DNA of 64,000 nt from Calliopsis andreniformis (lineage: Eukaryota; Arthropoda; Insecta; Hymenoptera; Andrenidae): assembly GCF_051401765.1 (NCBI RefSeq), contig NW_027480468.1, positions 124,001 to 188,000 on the forward strand, in the 5' to 3' direction. The notes beneath the pieces were generated by a model that did not search any database, was not told the origin of the DNA, and saw only the letters and a list, made by a program, of their open reading frames with translations. Of the stretch, positions 13,498-23,106 are shown piece by piece. Within the stretch, counting starts at the first letter, position 1, and the number at the start of each line of letters is the position of its first letter. Position numbers and translations under genes: made by a program.

Positions 13498-14479
13498 TTC
13501 GATAAATTCCATTTACCAACACTCATTATTACAAAAGAAAAAAAATAAATAATTGCAAGAAAATAGAAATATAAAGTATACTACAGCTAATAAAGAAAAA
13601 AAAACACGGAAAGTAGGCAAAAGTTAATAATACATAACAATCAAATAAAATTAATGCTATACTACTTGAATGTACTAAATAAAAGCTAATATAAACGTTA
13701 AAATGCTATAAATAAAATGAGTGAATCGTTAAAATACTATAAATATATGAATGAAACGTTAGAATACTATATATAAGATATTTAAAATACGTTAATAAAA
13801 TGCTATACTCATTTACTATACTAAATAAAAACTAATATAAATCATAAAATACTATAAATAATTCTAAAATATTATAAAAACTACAACACTATAAATGTTA
13901 AAATACTATACTAAACTACTATTCTACAAGAAATACTATATTAAAATCGAAAATACACAAAATCAAAGAAATTAGCAATGAACACCTTAAACTCAAACGC
14001 ATGGGAATATTGTGGTATCACCACGTAAATCAAATCACTCGTAAAACTTTGAACATCGAAATTTGATTTATCCTGCCTAAATGGTCGCTATTATGATATC
14101 AGTGGCGCAATTGCTCATATCCAACGGCTCCGCTCATTGGCTAAGCTGCCTGTACAAGCCAATATGGCGTCGAAATAGCTAGTGAATAGTTTAAAAATGC
14201 TCACCTCTAAATACGCATAACTTTTCAACCGCTGGATTCCTAAACTTAAAACTTGCATTTTTGGATTCCGCTCGTCCAGTATTATTAAAATATGTAAAAA
14301 AAAACCATTAATTTTTGTTTCCCCAAAGTAAAGTTCAGCCTAGCATTACTTTAATAAATCGGCATTTTTATATTCTTCTTCCTCGTTTTTTACTTTTTAC
14401 AACTTAGACAATTCATTTAAAAATTTGAAAAAATTCCAAAATATGTGTCGGAATAGCTGACGTGTCCGTGATTTTTTTC
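13498..14479. other. AT-rich region without recognisable gene
   Basis: From about 13,650 to 13,930 there is a loose tandem of an 18-20 bp AT-rich motif (variants of GTTAAAATACTATAAATA). From about 13,990 to 14,480 there is moderately complex sequence without a coding signature. I see no gene and no transposon end here. Confidence 0.5.
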
Positions 14480-14763
14480 ATAATTTCCCATCTAATAGTT
14501 TAAGAGAAATTGGGCAATAACATAGAGACCTTGAGTTTCTTGTACAAGATTCGAGCACAGCGAGTAGGAAACACTACGCGTAGCTTGTGCGCTGTCACTG
14601 AACGGCCGATCGCTCGCTATCCGCGTTTTCTGATTGATCGATGTTTTTCGTTAATAACTCGTGAACAAAGCTTCAGAGAACATTTCTGTAAAGGAAAAGG
14701 TTGTTTAGAATCACACCAGGAATCTCCCCTTTTCGGCTCCGCCACCTTATGTGGGACACCCTG
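14480..14763. mobile_element. Single end of a CAGGGTGT-type DNA transposon
   Basis: The segment ends GTGGGACACCCTG followed by TA. It contains TTTTTCGTTAATAACTCGT, a motif also found in both arms of the TA-target elements at 21,589-22,709 and 37,009-39,627. Only one terminus is visible; no matching opposite end is found to the left. The left limit is approximate. It appears to be a truncated or solo end of a related non-autonomous family, abutting the mitochondrial insert that starts at about 14,768. Confidence 0.5.
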
Positions 14764-14767
14764 TATA

Positions 14768-15170
14768 AATGATGATAGTGGAGATTAATTGTTCATCCAG
14801 TTCCTGATCCTGAATTGAATAAGTTTCTTAATAATAATAAGATAATTGAAGGGGGTAGTAATCAAAATCTTATATTATTTATACGAGGAAATGCCATATC
14901 TGGTGCTCCAATTATTAAAGAGATTAATCAATTTCCAAATCCTCCAATTATAAATGGTATAACTATAAAAAAAATTATAATGAAAGCATGGGATGTTACA
15001 ACAGAATTATAAATTTGATCGTTTTTAATTCATGTACCAGGATTTCTTAATTCTAAACGAATAATAAATCTTATGGATGATCCAATTATTCCTGATCATA
15101 TAGCGAATATAGAATATAATATTCCAATGTTTTTATGATTAGTAGAGTATATCCATTTCCTAATTCATAA
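14768..15170 (-). pseudogene. cox1: NUMT: mitochondrial cox1 5' part
   Basis: Read on the minus strand with the invertebrate mitochondrial code (TGA = Trp, ATA = Met), this gives the start of cytochrome c oxidase subunit I, including STNHKNIG and a segment corresponding to the AIWSGM region, then the VTSHAFIM and PPSI regions. Under the nuclear code it is full of stops, so it is a nuclear copy of mitochondrial DNA. It covers roughly the first 130 codons and is cut at the outer side by the transposon end at 14,763. The copy in the other arm is longer. Confidence 0.85.
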
Positions 15171-15250
15171 AAAAATTAAGATTTACGTAGTTATTTTATA
15201 TATTTAATTTTGAAGATTAATACATTCAATTAACTTAAAATCTCATTGAA

Positions 15251-15315
15251 AGTATTATGGCTGATTAAAAGGAATAAATTGTAAATTTATTAATGAAATC
15301 AAAATTTCTAATACT
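15251..15315 (+). pseudogene. trnY: NUMT: mitochondrial tRNA-Tyr (GTA)
   Basis: 65 nt with a perfect 7-bp acceptor pair (AGTATTA...TAATACT) and a GTA anticodon in the loop ATTGTAAAT. It lies next to cox1 and on the opposite strand, which is the usual insect mitochondrial arrangement. As part of a nuclear copy it is presumably not expressed. The extended AT-rich sequence to 15,800 probably includes neighbouring mitochondrial DNA (a GCA-containing loop near 15,473 could be trnC), but I cannot assign it firmly. Confidence 0.7.
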
Positions 15316-16487
15316 AAATATATATAGAGAGAATAGATATTAAGTTTACATATTAAATTGACATTATAAGCATTTTAATTTAGTAAATATAATTATTACA
15401 ATAAATAAAGAGTTAAATTGATAATGAAATAAATGAATATTTATTTCTATAATTTAATGAAAAATATTAAATTGCAAATATAAAAATAAAAAAATTAATT
15501 TTTTAGAAATTAAATACTAAAATAAATATATATAATTCTAAGAATAATTATTATGATGTTTGATGATATTAGAATTCATATATATAAACGTTTGTATTTT
15601 AAAAATGTATTAGAATAATTTTTATTAAATAAATTATTATTAATGAAATTTAAATAATTTCAGGTTATAGTAAGTCTTGCAATTGCAATAATAATAGAAA
15701 GTACATAGTTGAAACGTTTGAATTTAATTAATAAATTTTTTAAAGTTATTCATTTTATAAAAAATACCCTTATGGGAGGGATAAGTATATATGTTAATAA
15801 AGAATAAAAAAATATAAGTTTGGAATTAGTTCTACGAATTATGTATATATGTGTTTGTTGTTCCTCTTGAGGTTACAATTTTCTCCCTCTTCTCTTACCC
15901 GAGCCTCCTCTCTCTGCCATTCTACATCTTACACCGATTTATGATTTATGTCTTACGACGGAAGTTTGGGAAGTGTTAATCGCCGATTTTAATAAAACTT
16001 TATACAATTATTCTATGGTCCTACCTAAGAATTTTGCCATACAAAGTAGCTGCCCATACGCACTTTTAAGGGAGAAACTACCCCTTAAAACCAAATTGCC
16101 CCTTTCCTTTCGGTGCTTATAGCTCGCAAAGTGTAAGCGCTATAAAAAAATGCTCTATACAAAAGTTTTACTGTTTTTCAGGACCTATAAAATGGCTTTA
16201 AAAAAATTTTGAAAGAACGCATTGTTTATAAAAATGCAATATCCCGCCCCCCCCCCCTTTTTCTGACAAAAAATGTTTTTATTTCAGATAAATGAAGGGC
16301 TTTTAACGAATAACGATAACGACAGCACGCAAAAATCAGAATAAAAAATATAATAATTGAATATTTACTTCCATTCACCGTACCAATAAGAACGAATATT
16401 ATGCTACGCAGAAATGATGCAGCGCTTTTGTATACAAGAAATGGAATAATTGTATATCGCTATACAATGCAGAATTCACAACAAAAT

Positions 16488-18010
16488 GCTCTTTATTTAT
16501 CCGAAATAAAAACATTTTTTGTTAGAAAATAGGGGGGAGGGGAAATTGAATCTTTAAAAACAATGCGTTTTTTCAAAATTTTTTTAAAGCCATTTTATAG
16601 GACATGAAAAGCAGCAAAACTTTTGTATGAAACGTTTTTCTATAGCGCTTTTACGTTGCGAACTATAAGCACCGAAAGGAGAAGGACGACTTGAATTAAA
16701 GAGGTAGCTTCTCCCTTAAAAGTGCGTATGGGCAGCTTCTTTCTACGGCAAGATTCTTAGGTAGGACCATAGAATAATTGTATAAAGTTTCATTAAAATC
16801 GGCGATTAACACTTCCCAAACTTCCGTCGTAAGACGTAGATCATAAATAGGTGTAAGATGTAGAATGTGAGAGAGAGGAGGCTAGGGTATGAGAAGAGGG
16901 AGAAAATTGTGACCTCAAGGGGAACAATAAACACATATATACATAATTTATAGAACTAATTCCAAACTTATATTTTTTTATTCTTTAACATATATATTTG
17001 TCCCTCCCATAAGGGTATTATTTATAAAATGAATAACTTTAAAAAATTTATTAATTAAACTCAAACGTTTCAACTATGTACTTTCTATTATTATTGAAAT
17101 TTCAAGACTTACTATAACCTGAAATTATTTAAATTTCGTTAATAATAATTTATTTAATAAAAATTATTCTAATACATTTTTAAAATATAAACGTTTATAT
17201 ATATGAATTCTAATATCATCAAATATCACAATAATTATTCTTAGAATTATATATATTTATTTTGACACTTAATTTCTAAAAAATTAATTTTTTTATTTTT
17301 GTATTTGCAATTTAATATTTTTCATTAAATTATAGAAATAAATATTCATTTATTTTATTATCAATTTAACTCTTTATTTATTATAATAATTGTATTTTCT
17401 AAATTAAAATACTTATAATGACAATTTAATATTTAAATTTGATATCTATTCTCTCCCTATATATTTAGTATTAGAAATTTTCATTTCATTAATAAATTTA
17501 CAATTTATTCCTCTTAATCAGCCATAATACTCTCAATGAGATTTTAAGTTAATTGAAACTATTAATCTTCTAAATTAAATATATAAAATAATTATATAAA
17601 ACTTAATTTTTTTATGAATTAAAAAATGAATATACTTAACTAATCATAAAAACATTGGAATATTATATTTTATATTCGCTATATGATCAGGAATAATTGG
17701 ATCATCGTTAAGATTAATTATTCGATTTGAATTAGGAAATCCTGGTACATGAAGTAAAAATGATCAAATTTATAATTCTGTTGTAACATCCCATGCTTTC
17801 ATTATAATCTTTTTTATAGTTACACCGTTTATAATTGGAGGATTAGGAAATTGATTAATCTCTTTAATAATTGGTGCACCAGATATGGCATTTCCTCGTA
17901 TAAATAAAAAAAATTTTGATTACTGCCCCCTTCAATTATCTTATTATAATTAGGAAACGTATTGAATTGAGGATCAGGAACTGGATGAACAATTTATCCT
18001 CCACTATATC
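16488..18010 (-). repeat. Right arm of the imperfect palindrome
   Basis: Inverted copy of 14,768-16,300. Matching landmarks include the C/G run with AACAAAAAATG near 16,515, GGTAGGACCATAGAATAATTG near 16,760, the CTCCCATAAGGGTAT element near 17,010, trnY at 17,467 and cox1 from about 17,611. The arms differ by scattered substitutions and small indels, so the duplication is not recent, or it has not been homogenised. Confidence 0.85.
17467..17531 (-). pseudogene. trnY: NUMT: mitochondrial tRNA-Tyr (GTA), second copy
   Basis: Same gene as at 15,251-15,315, inverted. The 7-bp acceptor pair and the GTA anticodon are kept. The two copies differ at a few bases in the D and T arms. Confidence 0.7.
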
Positions 18011-18080
18011 ACCCATATATATCACCCATCTTCCTTAACAGACATAACAACTTTTTCAATACATATTGCAGGAATTTCAT
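17611..18080 (+). pseudogene. cox1: NUMT: mitochondrial cox1 5' part, longer copy
   Basis: With the invertebrate mitochondrial code the frame through 17,627-18,000 reads cox1 residues from the N-terminus ([48 protein letters not shown]) to about the YPPL region. After a short disturbed stretch with a duplicated TATATCACCCAT motif (about 18,005-18,028) it continues with LTDM...HIAGIS to about 18,080. This covers about 150 of the roughly 510 residues of COX1. The first codons are shifted by a small indel near 17,620. Protein similarity points to an insect; I cannot name the species. Confidence 0.88.
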
Positions 18081-18520
18081 GAATTATACTGTCCAACACG
18101 AGTTTTACCTTTCAATATCCACTGTGTGATCCTCGTAGATTACCCTGTCCGAAATACGAATCCGGAAACGGAATTGGTCCATCACCCTCAGTTATGAAAA
18201 AACAGGATTTGAAGATAAACGCAATTCTTAAACTTTGAAAAATTATTGTGTTTAAACGGTAATAGTTATTCAGTTGATTTTTGTGTCAGATTATTCAGTG
18301 AACATTCCCAAACAAAATGACATGCATTGTTACTGGACTGTAAACATTTAAAAATGTTTAAACAAAGAACAAATGCAAAAGGACACCCGAAATGCACCAA
18401 TCTTGGCAGATATTGTTCAATTTGCTTAAAAAACTAAGGGCCTAGGAGAAAATCTGACCCAGCCACGCGATGCAGCCGACATTTTTACTTCGGAATGCAT
18501 CGACAGAAATTGTATATCCC
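18081..18520. other. Unassigned sequence between NUMT and repeat
   Basis: Moderately complex sequence without a persistent reading frame, transposon end or RNA that I recognise. Confidence 0.4.
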
Positions 18521-19706
18521 ATTTTAGACATAATAATCCGAATGATGTTCATAATAATCATACCAACAAGCATAATAATCATAGTAATCGTCATAATAAC
18601 CACAATAATCATAATAACAATAATAATAATCATAATAATCGTAGTAATACTTATGCTAACTATAATAATCACAATAATCATAATAATAATCTTAACAATC
18701 ATAATAATCATAGTAGTAACTGTAATAACCATTATAATCATAACAATCGTAATAATAAAACGAATAATCATGGAAATAATCATAATAATCACTATAATAG
18801 CCACAATAATTTGAGTAATCATTAAACCATAATAACCTTAATGATGATCATAATATTCACCATAATCATACTAAGAACCATAATAATCATAATAATCATA
18901 ATAATAACCATAACAAACTTGGAAATAATCATAATAGCCATTATAATAGCCATAATAAGCATAATAATCATAATAGCCATTTTAATCTGAATGATGATCA
19001 TAATAATCATACTAACAACAATAATAATTATAGTAATCGTCATCATAACCACAATAATCATAATAATCATAATAATAATCATAATAACCATAGCAATAAT
19101 CATAACAGTCATAATAACGATAGTAATAATTATACTAACTATAATAATCATAACAATCGTAATAATAAGTAGAGTAATCATGAAAACTATTTTAATAACC
19201 ATTATTACAGTCATAATAATCATAATAATCATAATAACCAGAATAATCATAGTAGCAATAATAATCTTAACGGTGATCATAATTATCATACTAAGATCCA
19301 TAATAATCACAATAATCATAGTAATAACCTTAACAATCATAATAATCATAGTAATAACTGTAATAACCATAATAATCATACCAATCGTACGAATAAAACG
19401 AATAATCATGGAAGTAATCTTAATAATCATTATAATAGCCATAGTCATCATAATAATCATAATAGCCACAGTAACCTTAATGATGATCATAATAATCATA
19501 GTAATCATACTAAAAACCATAATAACCATATTAATCATAATAATATACATAATATACCTGGAAATAACCATAATGACCATTATAAATACATAAGAAACAT
19601 AATAATCATAATAGACATAATAATCTTAATGATGATCATAATAATTATTCTAACAACCATAATAATCATAATAATCATTATAATAACCACTATAATCATA
19701 ATAACC

Positions 19707-19745
<39 letters not shown>

Positions 19746-20115
19746 TTAATAACCATAATAACCATAATAACCATAATAACCATAATAATCATAATAATCA
19801 TAATAATAATAATACATCATAGCAATCATAATAATTGCGATAATAATCATAATAACCACGATAATAATCACAATAATAATCGTAATAAATATAATAATCA
19901 TAATAATAATAGTAATAACTGTAATAACCGTATCAATGATAACAATCGTAATAATAAACTGAATAATCATTGCAATCGTTATAATAGACAGAATAATCAT
20001 TGAAATAATATTAATAATCATTATAATAGCCATAATAATCATAATAATTATTGTCACAATAATAACCTTAGTGATGATCGTAATAATCATAGTAATCATA
20101 GTAATTTTTATAAAC
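18521..20115. repeat. ATAATC/ATAATA-type repeat with higher-order blocks
   Basis: About 1.6 kb built from trinucleotide-phased units such as ATAATC, ATAACC and ATAATA. Almost every third base pair is T/A followed by an A/T-rich codon, so all six frames look open and give Ile/Met-rich or Asn-rich nonsense peptides. Longer blocks recur: AATGATGATCATAATAATCAT starts near 18,538 (variant), 18,832, 18,990, 19,480, 19,627 and 20,070. A block with ATAATCATGGAAATAATC and ATTATAATAGCC recurs near 18,765, 19,405 and 20,000. It therefore behaves as a decayed microsatellite amplified in segments of several hundred bp. Confidence 0.85.
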
Positions 20116-20837
20116 AATTCAATGCCCATTTTTATGGCAAGAGATCGATTCATTTCTTAAAAAGTGCACTACTTCCAGGATCGATTAAAAAGAATAATCC
20201 TACATACTTCCAAAGCCAGTTGTACATAGATCACAAAATCTTTTGATCTTTTGTTCCAAGACTCATACATGGCGAGAAATTCGTCCTCCCATGGGGGTGT
20301 TTTAAAAAAGCTGTTTTCGACGAAGGGCCCCGTCGCCGCCATTTTGTATGGAAATGAAAATAAAAATATTGCTTTTCATACTTCAATATGTGTTGAGTAA
20401 ACCCTCTGAAAAGAAATTCTACTCCGTTTGTCATACTCTCAAAATAAATTGTCAAATTTAGGGCTTCTTTTCTGCGTCTAGAGTGGTTTTACCCCTTAAG
20501 TAGATGAAATTAGTTATTTTGAAATGATAGACTGTGTATGTGTGTATGTGTAAAATTATTCAATTTTTTTCAACAAAAGGATTTAAAATATTTTTTAGAA
20601 AAAATGTGATTGAGTACATGAAATTAGTTATTTGAAATATAATAAAATTTTAAAAATTATATATATATTAGTTGCACTTGTTCCGAATTGATTTATAGAA
20701 ATGTAAGTATAGAGTGGGAAGGTAGAATGCAATAGGTAACTAAGTACATGAAATTAAAATTTAATGTTAATATTTATTAAACTTTTTTCTTCACTATTAT
20801 TTAAATGCGTAAAATCACAATAGAATTTTATACAATA
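20116..20837. other. Non-coding stretch downstream of the minus-strand gene
   Basis: From 20,116 to 20,500 there is complex sequence with GTCCTCCCATGGGGG and CCGTCGCCGCCATTTTG but no gene. From 20,500 to 20,780 there are three imperfect copies of a motif like AGTACATGAAATTAGTTATTT (about 20,500, 20,615 and 20,740). The 3' untranslated region of the minus-strand gene ending at 20,838 would lie here. Confidence 0.4.
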
Positions 20838-21447
20838 TTAGATATAAGCATTGTAAACAAGAATATTTAAAGCACACGCTAGTAGTTCACAATCAATCAA
20901 AGAATCGTCGTCGAAATATTTACTGTTACATATCATATTAGCAATACATGACAAGTTCGTTTTTGGTGTGACACCATTTTGTTTCAAAACATTTACGAAA
21001 TTTATAAACTGAATATTAATACGATGCGTATTTTCATATAGTTGGGACCGCATAAGATTAATACATTTTACATGATTGAATAAATTATTCAACGTTTCCA
21101 TAGTGTAATATAAGGAGATACTGGCTAGACTTAATTTTATAAGCTTAACATTATGAATTTTGGTAAATTCTATTACAAATTCTTCAATCCATATTGGTGG
21201 GGAATCTGAATTCACGGATAGAACACATTCTTTAATTTCTTCACGTTTTTCAATGAGTGCATCCCATATTGGTACAGGTAATAGAAGTTGAGTGCCCCGA
21301 TTATCACCAAGAATAATTTCAACGGTTGATATGGGTCCAACTGCGATTCCAATTTCTAAATATTCATAGGATGTTGCTGTCAGCGGGTAGCTACTTCCCA
21401 TGATACGAACAGGGCATGGGTGTGACGGTTTGAAAGTAGAATTAGAT
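20838..21447 (-). CDS. Uncharacterised two-exon gene, exon 2
   Basis: This exon encodes the last 202 residues of a predicted 236-residue protein. It begins after an acceptor TTCTTCTAG (AG at 21,449-21,448) and runs to a stop at 20,838 without interruption. The protein has segments such as EYLEIGIAVGPISTVEIILGDNR and later DCELLACALNILVYNAYI-like C-terminal residues; I recognise no catalytic motif, transmembrane segment or signal peptide. It looks like a mixed alpha/beta soluble protein. I do not know the function. It is transcribed away from the Maverick polB, which starts 0.95 kb from exon 1, so it may be Maverick cargo or a separate gene. It is the longest non-TE-like frame in the window without lesions. 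The splice model is supported by length: 101 + 610 = 711 nt, exactly 237 codons. Confidence 0.6.
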
Positions 21448-21529
21448 CTAGAAGAAATCAATTTTTTTTATAAGATACATATAAATTTAATATTTTAATT
21501 TAAAGATTAAGAGTAAGATTAATACATAC

Positions 21530-23066
21530 TGTGGGATTGGAAGATTTCTGCTAAATCAAGCTCGTGTATATGATAATGTAAGTATATACAGGGTGTAACA
21601 AAAATGTCGCAGTTCCTTAAAAGGGGTGATTCAGGGGGTGATTCGAAACAACTCTTTCCTTAGCGAAAATGTAAGATGTGGCTTCGTTAACGAGTTATTA
21701 ATGAAAAACACCGGCCAATGAGAGCGCGAGTTTGCCGTCCGAGCGACTGCGGTAGCGTTGGATACGCGCTAGGCGCTACTGTTGTACTCCGAACAAGAAA
21801 GTCGGCATGCGTCGAAGGAAATAGCATTAGTATGAAAATATTTGCATAACGTATAAACGAAAAAGCAATGCAACAAAAGAAATGAACGGAAAATTGGAGA
21901 ATTAATGTTGAAGATAGAAACGTTGAAAGTAGTCTGCGTTATATTTAAAAAATAATAATCATTAATGAATTAAATGCAATTCATCTGTAGTTTGTAAATC
22001 TGTGTCACTGGGTCACTGTACCGATACTGGTCATCGACCGTCGAAATGGTTTATGGTAGGGTAGAATTTTTCCAAGAAAGCTCCTTGTACCCCCCACGTA
22101 GTTTAAGTACCTCAGACCTTCCTTGTTCGGACACTCCGAGATCATGTCTCCTTCGAAACCAAAGCAATAAAGCCATAAATTACCTAAACGCCTGCCCTAG
22201 CATAAACCATTTCGACGGTCGATGACCGAGATCGGTACAGTGACCCAGTGACACAGGTTTACAAACTACAGGTGAAGTTTGTTCTCCTCTTCCTTTATTT
22301 TTTGTTGTATTGCTTTTTCGTTTATACGTTATGCGAATAAGAAATTTAGGTATTCGTGTTTTTACGTTGCACGTAGTTTTCCTCGATTTTAAGTAATTAT
22401 TCACTTCAAGTGATAAACAAAAAAAGGACTCGGTATTATTTATTATGTCGCTTTCAGTTTTCATACTAATGCTATTTTCTTCGATGTATGACGACTTTCT
22501 TGTTCGGAGTCCAACCGTAGCATCTAGGGCGCCTACTCAACACTACCGCGGTCGCTCGGACGGCAAACTCGCGCTCTCATTGGCCGGTGTTTTTCATTAA
22601 TAACTCGTTAACGAAGCCACATCTTACATTTTCGCTAAGGAAAGAGTTGTTTCAAATCACCCCCTGAATCACCCCTTTTAAGGAACTGCAACTTTTTTGT
22701 TACACCCTGTATATATTTGTATAATCACTGGAAATATAATATTACTAAATGAATTAGACTAAATATTTTAATAATCCACACAATATTCTACGCCTTAACT
22801 TCTGATCTGTGCCCTATGGCTTACCAATCCACTCTGCCGAATTTTCCTTCATCCCGCACCGTCGACACCACTCATTTCTTTCATGCTCTGTCTCACTCAC
22901 GACCCAAACCTAAACAATAAATCTAAAGCTATCTCCAAGGGTTTGGGACACGGTTCTGCTGACCATCGCCACTCGCCTGCAAAACACCAACGTCCCAAAT
23001 GGCCCAGTCATAAACTACTTAAGTCTAAATGTTTTTAAACATAACATAATCTTATCGAACCCCACA
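21530..23066 (-). repeat. Gypsy 3' LTR, interrupted by a transposon
   Basis: The LTR matches 26,901-27,314 at the outer part (21,530-21,588) and from 22,710 on; the element at 21,589-22,709 splits it. Without the insert it is about 414 bp, like the 5' LTR. The two LTRs differ at only a few sites (for example GAATTAGAC against GACTTAGGC), so the gypsy insertion is fairly young. The TGTGGGG start on the minus strand is preceded by AGGATGGCCGAG, a likely purine tract. Confidence 0.9.
21589..22709. mobile_element. Non-autonomous TIR DNA transposon, TA target (1,121 bp)
   Basis: Termini CAGGGTGTAACAAAAA and its inverse, flanked by a TA duplication (21,587-21,588 and 22,710-22,711). The inverted repeats are long (several hundred bp) and include GGCTTCGTTAACGAGTTATTA and CGACCGTCGAAATGGTTTATG in both arms. 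There is no transposase frame. The CAGGG ends and TA target suggest mobilisation by a Tc1/mariner-like or similar transposase, but I cannot fix the superfamily. It belongs to the same family as 37,009-39,627, inserted in the opposite orientation: the arm types A and B are swapped. Confidence 0.88.
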
Positions 23067-23106
23067 CTCGGCCATCCTGCGAGAATATCTGACCTCAGAT
23101 ATTGTG

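Larger units (their letters stand above)
14768..16300 (+). repeat. Left arm of a 3.2 kb imperfect palindrome
   Basis: This arm is the reverse complement, with scattered differences, of 16,488-18,010. It holds three parts from the outside in: a cox1 fragment, an AT-rich mitochondrial-looking stretch with trnY, and from about 15,830 a segment that looks nuclear (ACGACGGAAGTTTGGGAAGTG and following). Near the inner edge is a run of C residues at about 16,245. The arms are separated by a roughly 190-bp spacer (16,301-16,487) in which I see no gene. Confidence 0.85.

Noticed and set aside
8647..13502. Target-site duplication of copia A (ATTGA/TTCGA)
   Set aside because: Two mismatches in five bases; not distinguishable from chance, and copy B has none either.
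14510..14788. 92-codon frame
   Set aside because: It lies in a transposon end and runs across the terminus into the NUMT; no protein motif.
14815..15012. Small plus-strand frame
   Set aside because: It is the antisense of the cox1 nuclear copy.
18442..20153. Ile/Met-rich or Asn-rich frames on both strands
   Set aside because: They are translations of an A/T-rich trinucleotide-phased repeat; open on both strands at once, without any domain.
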